From: Coniella vitis
Taxonomy: Eukaryota > Ascomycota > Sordariomycetes > Diaporthales > Schizoparmaceae
Length of the DNA stretch: 64,000 nt
Reading direction: 5' to 3'
NCBI GenBank assembly: GCA_011317545.1
Contig: WUJK01000005.1
Location: forward strand, 62,001 to 126,000
The notes beneath the pieces were generated by a model that saw nothing but the letters and a program-made list of their open reading frames with translations, searched no databases and was not told the DNA's origin. The number at the start of each line of letters is the position of its first letter. Within the stretch, counting starts at the first letter, position 1. The translations under genes and the position numbers were made by a program. Below are positions 33,165 to 44,366 of the stretch, in pieces.

Positions 33165-34321
33165 GACGGGCGGTGGTGGTGGTGGTGTCGCTCGTCACAG
33201 GATGAAGAGGCGGCGCAACCCAACAATCAAAAGGAGCGGAAAGTAAACGAAGAACAACAGGCCGAGGATTGGAGCGGCGGACGAGTAGCCATCTGGCCAG
33301 AGCGGAAAAAGACAAGAAATTGCCAGGTGGAGGAGGCGCGAAGGGAGGAAGGAAATGGTATCTGTCAAAAAAGTACAAGCGACAAGATGGGGCGTTGTCA
33401 CTTGTCGCGCATCTGGCATCTGGCATGTGCTTGTCCCTTGCTGACTCAGCGACCGGGATCCGCCCTGCGCCATTCCCTTGGCTGCCGGGGTACAAAGTAC
33501 TTGAGCGCTGTTAGTGGTATGTACGATGAACCTGCGATCTCACTAACACTAACACAAACACTTGCACTTCACTCACCACCAACGATGTCCAGTGATATGT
33601 TTACAACATAACGAGTATTTGGGAATGACTTCGGTCTTGGAACTTGATGTATGGCCAAATCTGAGGTGTTGAACCCCGTTTCTTAGCTGGGATTCCGTCC
33701 ATGTCAGTTGTGTTCATCTCTCAGACTCTGGCCAGGCCACCCTGCTCGTGTGTTTTGCCGCAGTGATGCCACTATAAAACAAATAAAAATAATATCCAAG
33801 TGATGATTTGACTGGTTTATTGAGTCTTTTATTTAAAAGGGACGCATTTCAAACCCGTTTGAACTTATATTATAATAAGAATCCAGTCACCTCGTCACCT
33901 GGCGTTGCTACTACCAACATCATGCGGGTTCGACGCCGTTCTAAGCTTGTTCTTCAAATCGCAGGTTAAGTGAAGACGGCCAAAGATATGCTGTATTAAT
34001 TTCAACGCAGGGCCTGTTCCATGCGCATTCATGCCAAAAATCAATTAAACAAGTTTAACCACCCCCTCTCTCATCTCACCAAAACATGCCCTGATACCTG
34101 GCTACTTATCACCATCTTTCCCGCTTGAACAGGTGTGAATATCCATCTATGTGCTCCATATACGCCACATTTTCCTTATACATGAACAAATGAGACAATA
34201 TTTAGCTCTATGTTAAGAAAAGAGAAGAGAGAAACACACAATCCCCCCAACAAACACTCTCTTGGCAGTACTCTCTACCACGCCCACCCGCGCACCCACA
34301 CAAAACAACACTGATAACAGC
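33165..34321. other. Intergenic region, AT-rich in its second half
   Basis: Promoter side of the J-protein gene (to about 33560), then AT-rich DNA (33600-34210) and the 3' flank of the MFS exporter. No supported gene and no tRNA-like fold was found despite a GGTTCGACGC string at 33928. Confidence 0.55.
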
Positions 34322-36333
34322 CTACGCCTCCATTCTCCCATCATGCTCCGCAATCTCCTCTCTAAACTCCTCGTCTTCTTCCTCTTCCTCTTGCTCCCAC
34401 CCATTCGCGTGCTCCCTCTCATCTGCCGCGGCAGAATCCCTCGCAGGCCCAGCCCACCCCGTCCCAGCCTGCAAAACAAGCACCACCACCGTCACCCCCA
34501 CCGCCCCCCAATACACAGTCCTCAACGCCCCTTCATACCCCCGGATCGCAACAGCCCTCTCCTCCTCGCTCAGCCCCATACTGCCACCGGCAAAGACAAG
34601 GTTCGGGCTTCCCACAAGCCGTGTAATCAGCCTCCGCCTCGCCTCACTCAGCCCTCCGCCTCTGGCATTCCCGTCCCCGTCCCCACCCTCACCAACACGA
34701 TCCAACCCCCGAAAGCCAGCCTCCAGCCCCTTCCTCAACGTCCTCCCAAACACTCCCCCCCCAATACTCGTCCCAAAACTCCCCGCAAACCCCCGAAACG
34801 TCGCCAGCAGCCCCGTCGTGATGAACTGCGTCCCGGGCGCCGACACATGCAGCAGCTGTGCAAGGGTGTAGTTCATCGCCGCCCCCGTGGCGAACCCATT
34901 CGCAAACACGAGCCCAAGGTACACGACCGCGGGGGACTTCGCGGTGCTGCTCGCCGCGAGACCCGCCAGCGCGAGGCCAAAGAGGGCAATCGCGACGAGA
35001 CAGGGCAGCCAGAAGGAGCCGGCGCGGCGGATGTGGAGCCAGCCGACGAGCAGACCGCCTGCGGCGAAGCCGGCGTTGGTGGGGAGCAGCACGGCGCCTG
35101 CGATGGTGGGTGGGAGGCCGCGCACGGCGAGGACGAAAACGGGGCTGTAAAAGAGGACGGTCCAGCGGGCGGACATGAGGCCGAGCTGGGAGAGGCAGGA
35201 GAGCAACACGCCGCGGGACTGGAGGATGGAGACGGGGATGAGCGGGTCGGTGGCGAGGCGGTACTCGTTGAAGAGGAAGACGGCCAGGGTGACGAGGGAG
35301 AGGGCAATGGGCAGGGGCTGGACGGTGCCCGCCAGGCCGTAGAGGAAGAGGACGATTGTGGCGGTCAGACTGAATGCGCCGGCGTAGTCGATTGTCTTGA
35401 GCTTCTGGAGGGTCGTCGGGGGCGGCTTGGGGTACAATTTGGAGGATTTGGCTCCAGTGGCGCTGGTGGGCTGCGTTGCTGTCGAGGGCGGCAGGTCGAC
35501 AATGCTGAAATACACGGCGACGCCCGACAAGAGGGCAAGCGGAGCCTGCACAAGAAAGAGTTCGCGCCAGCCCAGCACGGGCAACAGCGCGCCAAACACG
35601 ACGGCACCGGCCGACACACCGGCCGTGAACCCGGCGTTGACCATGCCCACAAACAGACCGCGGCGTTTGCGCGACGTGAGCTGCAGGACCAAGATAAGGG
35701 CCAGCGTCAGGACACACCCGCCGCCTGCGCCCGTAAGGACACGGCCGAGCACAAAGACGGTGAAGCAGGTGGCCCTGGAAGACAGGAGGGCGCCGAGGGC
35801 GAACAGCACGGCCGCACCCATGACCATGTTGGCGAGGGAGAAGATGGTGGCGAGGCGGCCGGCGAGCGGGGATGTCGAGGCCATGGCAATCATGTAGGCC
35901 GAGGTGAACCACATGGCGCTTTCGTAGGCCTCGAGATCGGCGGCGACGTGGCCTTGGACGATGGTCATTCCGGACACTGGTTGGGGCGTGTGAGCGAGCG
36001 AGCAGGCGACTGTGTCAGCGGATGGCTGGTCAAGGGAGGCATACAGTTGATGGCTTGCATGAACATGAGCATCCCGATGCTCAAGCAGATACAAACTGCC
36101 CTGCCAGGCGTGACCTGGTGCTCAGCCACATCGTCGTCGTTACCACCTCCTTCCTCTGCATCCCGTCCATTGCCGCGCGCAGGATGGTGGCGCATCAGCC
36201 CAGCGGGAGAAGCGTCCCGCAGAGCAGGAGAAGGCGATCTGGAGCCAAGCAACGGAGAGTGTTCAGATGCGGCGGCGACAGTGGAATCCTCGCTCGGCAC
36301 ACTGCCAGCCTTGGATATTGGACTGTGGGCCAT
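34322..36333 (-). CDS. MFS transporter of the DHA2 / vacuolar basic amino acid (VBA-like) type
   Basis: Two exons, 36333-36045 and 35976-34322, encode 647 residues. A Ser/Pro/Asp-rich N-terminus of about 75 residues precedes the first helix (AVCICLSIGMLMFMQAIN, split near its end by the intron). Typical family blocks follow: SGMTIVQGHVAADLEA, AMWFTSAYMIAMASTSPLAGRLA, LFALGALLSSRA, LGRVLTGAGGGCVLTLALIL, TSRKRRGLFVGMVNAGFTAGVSAG (antiporter motif C region) and LGWRELFLVQAPL. About 14 helices are expected. The tail ends in a long Glu-rich stretch. Relatives export drugs or move basic amino acids into the vacuole by H+ antiport; the substrate cannot be deduced. The start is the first ATG upstream with an open frame to the donor. 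A long opposite-strand frame is a shadow. Confidence 0.9.
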
Positions 36334-37652
36334 TCTGGCGCCGGGAGGGAAACGAGCGATCCGATATGACCCTGAGGGATTCTTGGACGGTGGTGTGGCG
36401 CATGCCCAGCTCGCTCGGTATCGCCCAGTGCAGCGCGGTGTGGTGTGGTGTCGTGGAGAGGGCGTATATGACGTGACTCTGTAGAGAGGGAAAAGGGGCG
36501 GTGCTGGTCAACAAAGACTCACCAGCAACGCCCCGTGTCGAGAGATAACACAGATCCAATGTACAAGGGCCACCTACGCGGTATCGGCTTGATTGGTCAT
36601 CCGCCCTCCGAGCCATCCGGGCCGGGCTCGCGGGCTTGCTGCGCCGGCCCCGGTCCCGGCACCGAAGTCCTTGTCTCAGCTTTGCCGGAGCCGGAACGCA
36701 TCGGACCCGACTTGTGTGTGGTAGTCTTTTGAATATTCACTGCCATTGGAGATAGCACAGCATTGATTTCCGGCAACAATGGCCCAATTTGCCATTCCAT
36801 TCCAGTTATGCCAGACCTTGGAATGATCGCCATACTTCTTCGAATGTTAGCCATCACACCACAACCAGATTATGAACAATGGACAGGTCGTAGACTCATA
36901 CTATATCATCGCTCAAGTCTGCAGGCCAGCATGTTGACCAAGTATAACTGCTGGCAGAGCTGTTTGCATCCAAATCTCTCTGCCATCTACCATGGACTGG
37001 GTGGGCTGTGTTCTCCATCTCGGCCGACGTTTCTTCGAGCAGGTGACAGGAAAGCATCCTTGCACTTGGCTTGGGCCTTGGAAGGCCGCGATCATGTCAA
37101 CAACGAGTGTCGAAACATGCCTTGCGTGGTGGGTGTTTGGTGATGTGCAGGTCGAAGATTCGAGACACGGCATGTGCCGCTACCCAGCCAACAGCCAGCC
37201 AGCCAGCCTCTTGCACTGTGGCCAGGCACCCCCAGCGGCATCTCGGCAACTGGCACCACTGGGGCACCATGGCACCTTCCCCACAGGCTTTGACTCAATA
37301 TTTCAAGCAGCAGCCTGTGCCAAGTGTACTATGTACCTGGGTACTTGGTACGTCCTGCTTTTGCTTTTTCCCACCCTGACACCCGCCACATCCTTCTCCT
37401 CTTTCTCCGTCTCGTCTTGTTTCTCGTCAGATCTTGAATCACCACCAGCACCGCCGCCATCACCTGCCAACAATAGCTACACAGCGTCCCTATTTATCGA
37501 CAGACCCTGCGTCTACTCAAGCCTTGACACCTGTCTCCGAACTTGACACTGCACAGCAATCCCAAAAACGAAGATCCTTTTTGCAGTCCCCAACCTGCAC
37601 TCTCAACCTCGTCTCCCCGCTTGCTCACCAATCCCCAAGGTGGCAAATCGCA
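36334..37652. other. Divergent promoter region between the MFS exporter and antizyme
   Basis: About 1.3 kb with no supported gene. A GTACTATGTAC motif lies at 37326-37336. The last 250 bases are C/T- and CACC-rich and form the antizyme leader. An in-frame ATG at 37434 exists in this leader and would add 73 residues of atypical His/Pro/Thr-rich sequence, so I treat it as 5' UTR. Confidence 0.55.
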
Positions 37653-38856
37653 ATGGCGCCCATGAAAACGTTAAATCAATCCAATCAATACAATAGTCGC
37701 TATGGCGAGGACGTTGCCCGTCAGGCCAACGTGCTCGCCAGCTGCTATGTCGTTGACGCTGCCGGCTCGCTGAAGGGCCTCCACTACTGCACTACCCTGG
37801 CTGCAGGTACGTATCCCCTTCTTTGTCCTTGGGAGCCCGTCTGTGCTTCTGTGCTTCTGTGCTTCACCCCCAGTCCTGAACTGCATACTGACGGCCATCC
37901 TCCTCTAGGGGCTGAGTGGTATTCCTGAGGTCCCCATCTCAGGACTACCATCCCCTCCGTCCAGTCCCCCCCTCGCGGCATTCACCTCCGACAACGAGCT
38001 CGCCATCAAGCCCAAGCCCAAGCGCAATAACGCCAGCGCTCTCGGCTCCACTGGCGCTCGTACCCGTCGAGGGGGGGCAACACTTCGCATCAGGGAAGAA
38101 TGTGAGAGATTCTTTTGCGAGATCATGAAGGTCGTTTTCCACGGTGAGAGGAATTCGCCCACTCATGGCTCCGGCCTGACGAGTGTTTATCAACACCACA
38201 ACACCAACACCAACACCAACAACCACGCCCATCCATCGCCGGACCAAAGCTCCAACAACAGCCGCTATCTTTCGCGCAACGGAAACGCCATGACCGCCCG
38301 CAGCAGTGTCGTTTCCATTGACTCGGGCTACTTTGGTTCCTACACCGGTGATGATTATCAACAACACAACAACAACAATAGCAGCAGCAGCAGCAACAAC
38401 AGCCGACCCGACGTCCGCCAACAGCTGACACCACCCTGCGACGGTGACGACGTCGACAGCAAGGTCAGCTTCGAGAGCCCCGTTACAACAACAGGCGCTG
38501 GCGTCGAGGCTACTGCATGGATGGAGATCTGGGACTACCAGGGCGGCGCTAGCTTCCTCGCCTTTGTTGCCGAAGACTTTTCAACGGGCGAGAAATCGCT
38601 CTTTACCTTCTTCGACGCTGGCGTAGTCGGCTGCGACCTGAAAAAGGCCCTGGTTGCCCTCATTGAGCTGGCCGAAGTGCCACTGGGCTGCTCGCGGCTC
38701 GTCATTTGCATCGACCGGTCCGTGGACCCAGCTGAGCTGCAGCCGCTGACCAAGGGCCTGCAGTGGGCCGGGTTCGAGCTCGAGACGCTCGACCAGTGGG
38801 CCAGCATCCGCGATGTCACTAGTAGCAAGTGGATCTTTATGGGAATGGATGTGTAA
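37653..38856 (+). CDS. OAZ: Ornithine decarboxylase antizyme, expressed by +1 ribosomal frameshifting
   Basis: ORF1 comprises exon 37653-37806 and the start of exon 2 (37909-37928). It ends GAEWYS then UGA, 57 residues. ORF2, 37927-38856, is in the +1 frame, adds 309 residues and has no ATG until 38125. Antizyme binds ornithine decarboxylase, inhibits it and delivers it to the proteasome, and also lowers polyamine uptake. ORF1 has the conserved NSRYGEDVARQANVLASCYVVD and SLKGLHYCTT blocks. After the shift come PSPPSSPPLAAFTSDNELA, TLRIREECERFFCEIMK, WDYQGGASFLAFVAE, KSLFTFFDAG, LIELAEVPLGCSRLVICIDR, LQWAGFELETLDQW and the WIFMGMDV end. An Asn/Ser/His-rich insert (about 38190-38410) sits within ORF2. 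Polyamine control of frameshifting is established for the family. Confidence 0.93.
37920..37930 (+). promoter_or_regulatory. Programmed +1 frameshift site (UAU-UCC-UGA)
   Basis: The zero-frame codons UGG-UAU-UCC-UGA end at 37928. Slipping one base forward at UCC reads GAG-GUC-CCC and opens the long antizyme frame. UCC-UGA is the classic antizyme shift site. Splicing of the intron (37807-37908) puts it only about 20 bases into exon 2. Confidence 0.9.
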
Positions 38857-39486
38857 GAATGGCGGCGGCGACGGCAGAAGACGCGATTTGTGCACATATT
38901 GATTTACGTTCACTCGTTAGCATTTGGACTGTCGGGGTCGGTTTCCTCTTTCGTTTTCACCCCATCTCAACACTCGGCATACCAAAAAAAGCACGGAGTA
39001 ATTTTGTGTTGGGCGTTTGGTCGTTTTGTCCTCTTTTTCCAGTTGTTTTTTTCCTTGACCCTTACTTTGTCTTGTGTGTTCAGTGGCCCTTTTGATGGTT
39101 CGTTTGCAGAAAACCCGATGTTTGAGGCTGGTTCTCTGTTGTCGACTGCGCACAGGAATACTCAAAATGTGTGGACACAGCAATGCGGGGATACTTTGAG
39201 AATGGCGGCAAATTCTAACCCAAAGCTGCTAGCTGTAGGAACAAATAGGATGCAATATACTCCATTCGTTGCGTTGTATGTGTATTGAAAACTGTATCTT
39301 TTTGGCTCATGATGTAGCATGTGTATCCTATGCAAGTGTTTTGATATTCTTATGTCTTTTTGTCTATCCATTTTGTTACTCGTGTCTCTCCGCCGTACGA
39401 GCCCTTCTGTCTTATCTTTTGTTTTTTTTTTCTCTTTTTGGGCAAACCAACCCATTCCAATATTCATCACAGGAATTGTCCAAAGT
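38857..39486. other. Convergent 3' region between antizyme and HIS7
   Basis: About 630 bases, T-rich on the plus strand (including runs near 39420-39440), with no supported gene. It contains the 3' UTRs of both genes. Confidence 0.6.
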
Positions 39487-41248
39487 CTACAAATCCCCCT
39501 CAAACCCCCTCACAGCCAAGCCCTTTTCGGCCAAGAACTCCTTGACCTGCTGCACCGTATACTCGCCCCGGTGAAACATGCCCGCGCCCAACGCCGCATC
39601 CGTCGTGGTCTCTCTAAAGACCTCGTCAAAGTGCGCCGGCACACCCGCGCCACTGCTGGCAATCACGGGGATTTTGACAGCGCCCTTGACCTGCCGAATC
39701 AGCTCCAAGTCAAAGCCGCTGTTTGTGCCGTCGCGGTCGATGCAGTTGAGCAGCAACTCGCCGCAGCCCATGGCTTCGACGGCGCGGGCGAGCTGCACGA
39801 CGTCCATGTCGCGGGTTTCGCGCCCGCCCTTGATGGTGCACGCGTACCAGACCCAGCGCTCGCCGTTGGGGCCCGCGGTGGCGGTCATGGTGGTGTGGTG
39901 CGGGGTGTCCTCGGGCGAAGCGACGTAGACGCGCTTGGGGTCCACCGACACGACGACGGCTTGGTTGCCGTAGGCAGCGCTGATTTGCTCGATGGCGGTG
40001 GTGCCGGCGAGCTTGGGCCCGGCGGCAGAGTAGTACTCCTCGGCGGCGAGGACGGCGTCGCTGCCGATCGAGACCTTGTCCGCGCCGGAGCGGAAGTACA
40101 TGGTTGCGATGTCGAGGGCCGACACCTGCTTGCCGGTGGCCGGGTCGACGGTGTCGCGGATGCCGCCGCCGACGGTCAGCGGGACAAAGACCGTTTGGGA
40201 TGTTTGGCGGAGGATTTCCAGCATGGGGAGGTCCTGGAGGGGCAGATCGCGGAAGGAGGTGATGTTGAGGAAGGTGACTTCGTCTGCGCCTTGCTGGTAG
40301 TACTTGCGCGCCATCTCGACGGGCTTGCCGAGGTTGCGGACGTCGGAGGAGGCCGAGGACTTTTCGCGGACGTCGTACTGGTCGCCCTTTGTGACCACCA
40401 GGTCGCCTGCGTCGTTTGTGCGGACGTCAAGACAGGCGATCACGCGGCGGGTGAGGCCCCGTGGAGGGGTGACTGTGGCAGCTGTGCTGGGTTCGATGGT
40501 GGCGGTGGGAGGGGCCAGGGGCGGTTGGCCCAGAGACGCCGCGCCCTGGCCGGTTAAAAAGGAGCGGATGACGCGCAGACCTGCCACGCCGCTCTTTTCC
40601 GGGTGGAACTGCGTCGCGAGGACGTTGCCGCGCGCCACGGCGCCGACAAAGGTCTCGTCGCCGTACTTGGCCGTGGCGACGGTCCAGCCGTGCTTCTCCA
40701 GCACGCCTGGCTCGTACGGGCAGCGGAAGCTGTGGACGTAGTAGTACTTGCTCGCTGGGCGGAGGTCGTAGAGCGATCCGTTGCTTTCCACGAGGGCATC
40801 GTTCCAGCCGATGTGGGGGACGGCTTTGTCGCTGTCGTCGAAGCGGCCCAGGCGCTGGGGCACGACGGCCAGGCCGGGACAGTGGGCGTCTTCCGAGGAG
40901 CCTTCAAAGAGCGCTTGCAGGCCGACGCAGATGCCCATGAAAGGCTTGCCGGCGTCAATGTGGGCTTTGATGGCTGGGAGGAAGCCGGCGCGCGAAAGCT
41001 GCGTGAGGCAGTGGCCAAAGTGGCCTACGCCAGGGAGGATGAGTTTCTGGAAAAGGCTGTTAGTGATGGGAAAAGAAGGATGGGCCATGGAATTGACATG
41101 TCGGCAGTAGAGCAAGGGCACACACGTCTGCATTGGCGACTTCTTCGGGTGTCTTGACCCAGGCGACTTGGTAGCCAACCTTTTCAATGGCGTTGACGAG
41201 ACTGCGCACGTTGCCGGCGACGTAGTCGAGGAGGTAGACGGTGGGCAT
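39487..41248 (-). CDS. HIS7: Imidazole glycerol phosphate synthase (fused HisH-HisF)
   Basis: Two exons, 41248-41126 and 41046-39487, give 560 residues, close to the yeast length. The N-terminal class I glutamine amidotransferase releases ammonia from Gln; the C-terminal (beta/alpha)8 cyclase uses it to turn PRFAR into IGP and AICAR, step five of histidine synthesis. The amidotransferase shows YLLDYVAGNVRSL, PGVGHFG, the nucleophile Cys81 in MGICVGLQALFEGSSE, and His189/Glu191 in TQFHPEKSG. The cyclase starts near GLTRRVIACLDVR, with ADEVTFLNITSF, VGGGIRD, GADKVSIGSDAV, ERWVWYACTIKGGRE, LLNCIDRDGTNSGFDLEL and PVIASSGAG. It is encoded convergent to antizyme and divergent from the TFIIIC gene. 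A Gcn4/Cpc1 box sits 141 bases upstream of the ATG. Confidence 0.97.
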
Positions 41249-41695
41249 TTTGGCTGGTCGTCAGCCTTTTAAAGGGGGGGGGGGGTGTCAGAAACGGATA
41301 GAGGGCAATGGCCACACAAGGATGAGCGACGATGGACGTCTCGTTGAGGTGACAAGTCAAGATGATGCAGCATATAAAAAGCCCAGTGTGAGTCAGTCGA
41401 AAAGACTCACGAATGCATTCTGATATTCCAGCCCGCCGGTACCGTCCAGCCAGAGAAGAAGCAGGGGCACCCCCGGCCCAAGCACAGGGCTTGGCTGCAT
41501 CCCCAGCGGCCCGCTGCTGACGCTGTTGCACTGCAGCTTATTAGTTCAAGCGGCCCTGTAATTGAAGCTTCTTCAGTGGGTTATCAACTGCCGAGGTCGC
41601 TTTTTTTTCCCCCCCTCTTCCCTGACGAACATTCACCACCAGCAAACTCGCCGCAGATGCCCTCTTGACAGAATACTTCACCACCACCACCCATC
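41249..41695. other. Divergent promoter between HIS7 and the TFIIIC subunit gene
   Basis: 447 bases serving both genes. It has a 12-base G run (41274-41285), the TGAGTCA element at 41389-41395 and an ATATAAAAA string at 41372-41380. Confidence 0.65.
41389..41395. promoter_or_regulatory. Gcn4/Cpc1 binding site (TGAGTCA) upstream of HIS7
   Basis: A perfect TGA(C/G)TCA heptamer 141 bases upstream of the HIS7 start codon. Gcn4 in yeast and Cpc1/CpcA in filamentous fungi bind this element to induce amino-acid biosynthesis genes during starvation, and HIS7 is a classic target. The half-site GACTC recurs at 41405-41409. Confidence 0.7.
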
Positions 41696-43259
41696 ATGGC
41701 GAACCCAGTTGCTGCCAGCAACAAAGCTGCCAGCTTCCCATTCGCGCATGCGCCCCCGCCAGGCGATGACGAGGACGAGTGGGAGTACGAATACTCCACG
41801 ACAGAGTACGAGGTGCGCTTACAATCAATCACCTGCCAGACTAAGCCCATCCATCTTCCAAAGCAGACAAGCTGACAGCCTGTTCTCCCTCGTCTTGTTG
41901 TTGCTGCACCAACAGACCTACTATCTGACGATGGACCTGTCGCACTCGGGCATGTTTGAGAAAGTCAAGGACGCGTTCCACGCCCAGAATCGCGGAGGAT
42001 ACCGCCAGTGGTTCAACCCCGTTTACGCCAACCCCAACGAGAACACGCGACTGCGGCCGACCAAGACGAACGCGATGCTGTTTGGCGACCAGGATAAGGA
42101 CGATGATGAAGATGACGAAGACGATGTGGATGTGGCTCCGCGCGAGGATGACGAGGAACCTGAGCAGCCTGCCGCCACCAGGGACGCGGTAGCCAATACA
42201 CAGGAAGGAGGCCAGGAAGGCCATGAAGGCCAAGAAGGCCAAGATCACAATGGACAGAACGATTCACACGGCAACGATAGACCCCAACACAGCTCCATCG
42301 ACCCAGCACTCCGCCCGAACCAGACCCGGTCCCAGCCACCCTCTGGGTCGAGTCCTGCACCGCCAGGCCTCCCTGCCAAGCCAGCGCGCATACGTACTGT
42401 CGGCGAAATACAAGTGCTCGACCTCCATTCGGACAATCCCATCATCTCATACAAGGGCCGCATCTTCTCGGGCAGTTGGGCTAGCAACATTGGCACAGAG
42501 CTCATGTTTGGCGACCACGAGGAGCTGGCTGAGCGCAACTTGCCATACCTGCGTGCTCTGGCCGGTGGAGTCGATCTCATGGCTGCCACTTCAGCCCGCA
42601 TCCTCACCAATCCAGCTGATTTGCGCTCGCGAAAGGGACTTGACGATCCAACTACTACGGCTGCCAATGCGTATCACCCACCAACCGTGCCCATTGCACA
42701 ACAGCGTCCCTCTGCCGACAGGTACAAAACACTGCGCAAGGCAGCCGGGATCGCGATCCCCGTGGCCTTTGACAAACACGGGCGGCGCAAACCGCAGGCA
42801 CGCTTCCTCGAGAACCTCATGGCCATCAAGCGCAGTCGCGGCGAGATGGACGAAGCAACAACCATGACCAAGGACACCGTGCGCAACTGGGTGGATCGCA
42901 ACGACGACCCAGAGGAGGCGATCTTGCAGAAGAAGCGAGCACGGGACCGCAGAAGGCAGCAGAGACTCATGGAAGAGCGGCAGGCATTGCCCAAGAAGAG
43001 GCGCACTGGTGGGAACCGGTGGATGCGGAGACGGGTGGTGACATTTGCTGACCGGCACGGCCAAGCCGAAGACAGCCGAGAAGACGAGATTGAGAGTCAG
43101 CCTTGGGATGATGGTCAGACTCGGTTGCAGGGGCCTCTATCGACGACGACCCCCAGGACGTGGGGCGAACTGCGGCGTGACGATGGCGGCGCTGGAGATG
43201 AAGATGAAGAAGAGGACGAGGACGAGGACGAGGACACGATCATGGTGGGTTCCAAATGA
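41696..43259 (+). CDS. TFIIIC subunit of the tau55 / subunit 6 type
   Basis: Two exons, 41696-41812 and 41916-43259, give 486 residues. TFIIIC recognises A and B boxes of tRNA genes and recruits RNA polymerase III. The protein has a split triple-barrel domain. The N-terminal part is DEWEYEYSTTEYETYYLTMDLS (34-55), interrupted by the exon junction. The second part is PARIRTVGEIQVLDLHSDNPIISYKGRIFSGSWASNIGTELMF (about 205-250), matching the pattern of the TFIIIC_sub6 family, where this fold pairs with the tau95-type subunit. Between them is a disordered acidic and Gln/His-rich insert of about 145 residues; the C-terminal half is charged, with basic clusters (KKRARDRRRQQR) and a Glu/Asp-rich end. 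The extra length relative to the barrel is usual for filamentous fungi. Start chosen at ATGG after CATC. Confidence 0.82.
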
Positions 43260-44366
43260 GCCCACGAAATTGATCAGAGACCAGGAACGATGGGCACTTG
43301 GGAGTTTACGGAGTACGCGAGATGGTGAATTTTGTGATACCCTGGTTTATTGCTTTGTTATCTGGCAGGGAGATTTGCGATGCTTGTGTTACGAGCTGGA
43401 AGAGGCCCTGCAATTGTGGTTTAGCGAAGAGGCGGACAATCTACAGTGATGTTTAGGGGTTTTAGGGGGGGCGAGGGGGGCTCTGGTCTAGTCTACCATG
43501 TACTGTATCTCCAGTGTTACAGAATCAAGTCAATCGCTAATAAACCTAGTCAGCCACATGTCGCTGTCCAGGGGGTGGGCAGGGTGGCAGGGTGGCAGGG
43601 TGGCTCGGCTGGTTGGGTCAGCGAGATCTGTGGCAGCAGTGGGGGATGCCCACCCAGGCCACCAGTCAGTCAATCAGCCAGTGACTCGTGCATGAGCCTT
43701 GGGAATCCTTCCAAGTTCTCTGGGCTCTTTTCAGGGTCTGCGCGGGGCTGGTACGTACCGTTCCGTTCCTGCTGTACCCTGTAAAGACCCCGCGTCAGGC
43801 AGGGCTCAGCGCATGGGCCAAGGAAGGCACACGCTGGCATTAGGTACCGGACTGCCAGCGGACTAACTGTACTGGGGCTGGTCAGCTGGCGATGCCGCCT
43901 CTTGGGCCGCGCCCTTGCCATCTCCCCCCCCCGAAAGTGGAAAGCGTCAGCGAACCCAGTCTTTATTCTTGTTAGTCCCCCCAATGCAGCCTTGCCCAAC
44001 TCGACCACGCCCTTCACCTTCAACAACTCGGCGTCTTCTCTTCCTCATACACCACGCCTTTCGCTTTGACAGCCGATCATGCGCTAGCCGTATTCTTGTT
44101 TTGGTATTATTTTGCTTACCAGCCTACTATCACTCATCCTTTGCATCCGCTTCGCCTCTATTCGCACGATATCCCGCCATGCTTGCGCCTCGACGAACCG
44201 CCTGACCCTCGCTGCGATCCTGACTTTGAAATAGCGTCATTGCCCGCCCACCACTACAAGATTCTTGCAACGTCTGAGGCTCCTCCTCTGTTCACTCAGC
44301 CGCTGAAAGAGAAGGGAGTTTCTGTGGAAGAGGGGGAGGAGAAATCGAACTAGAAAGCACCCCAAA
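43260..44366. other. Intergenic region and Vps62 leader
   Basis: No supported gene. A GGGTGGCA-type short tandem repeat lies at 43572-43606. The last 400 bases are pyrimidine-rich with short upstream frames, probably promoter and 5' leader of the Vps62-like gene. Confidence 0.55.

Noticed and set aside
33920..33950. GGTTCGACGC string resembling a tRNA B box; similar GTTCGATTC at 16245-16255 and 19715-19725.
   Set aside because: No pairing T-stem, no A box at the right distance and no acceptor stem in any of the three places.
34262..36484. A 740-codon open frame on the plus strand.
   Set aside because: It lies exactly antisense to the DHA2-type MFS gene, whose minus-strand product has clear transporter motifs. 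High GC third positions create the shadow frame.
37434..37652. An in-frame upstream ATG that would lengthen antizyme ORF1 by 73 residues.
   Set aside because: The added His/Pro/Thr-rich sequence sits in C/T-rich leader DNA and does not resemble antizyme N-termini. The ATG at 37653 precedes the conserved NSRYGED block directly.
39319..40557. A 412-codon open frame on the plus strand.
   Set aside because: Antisense shadow of HIS7; its composition (Val/Asp/Gly/Arg-rich) is typical of frames opposite GC3-rich genes.
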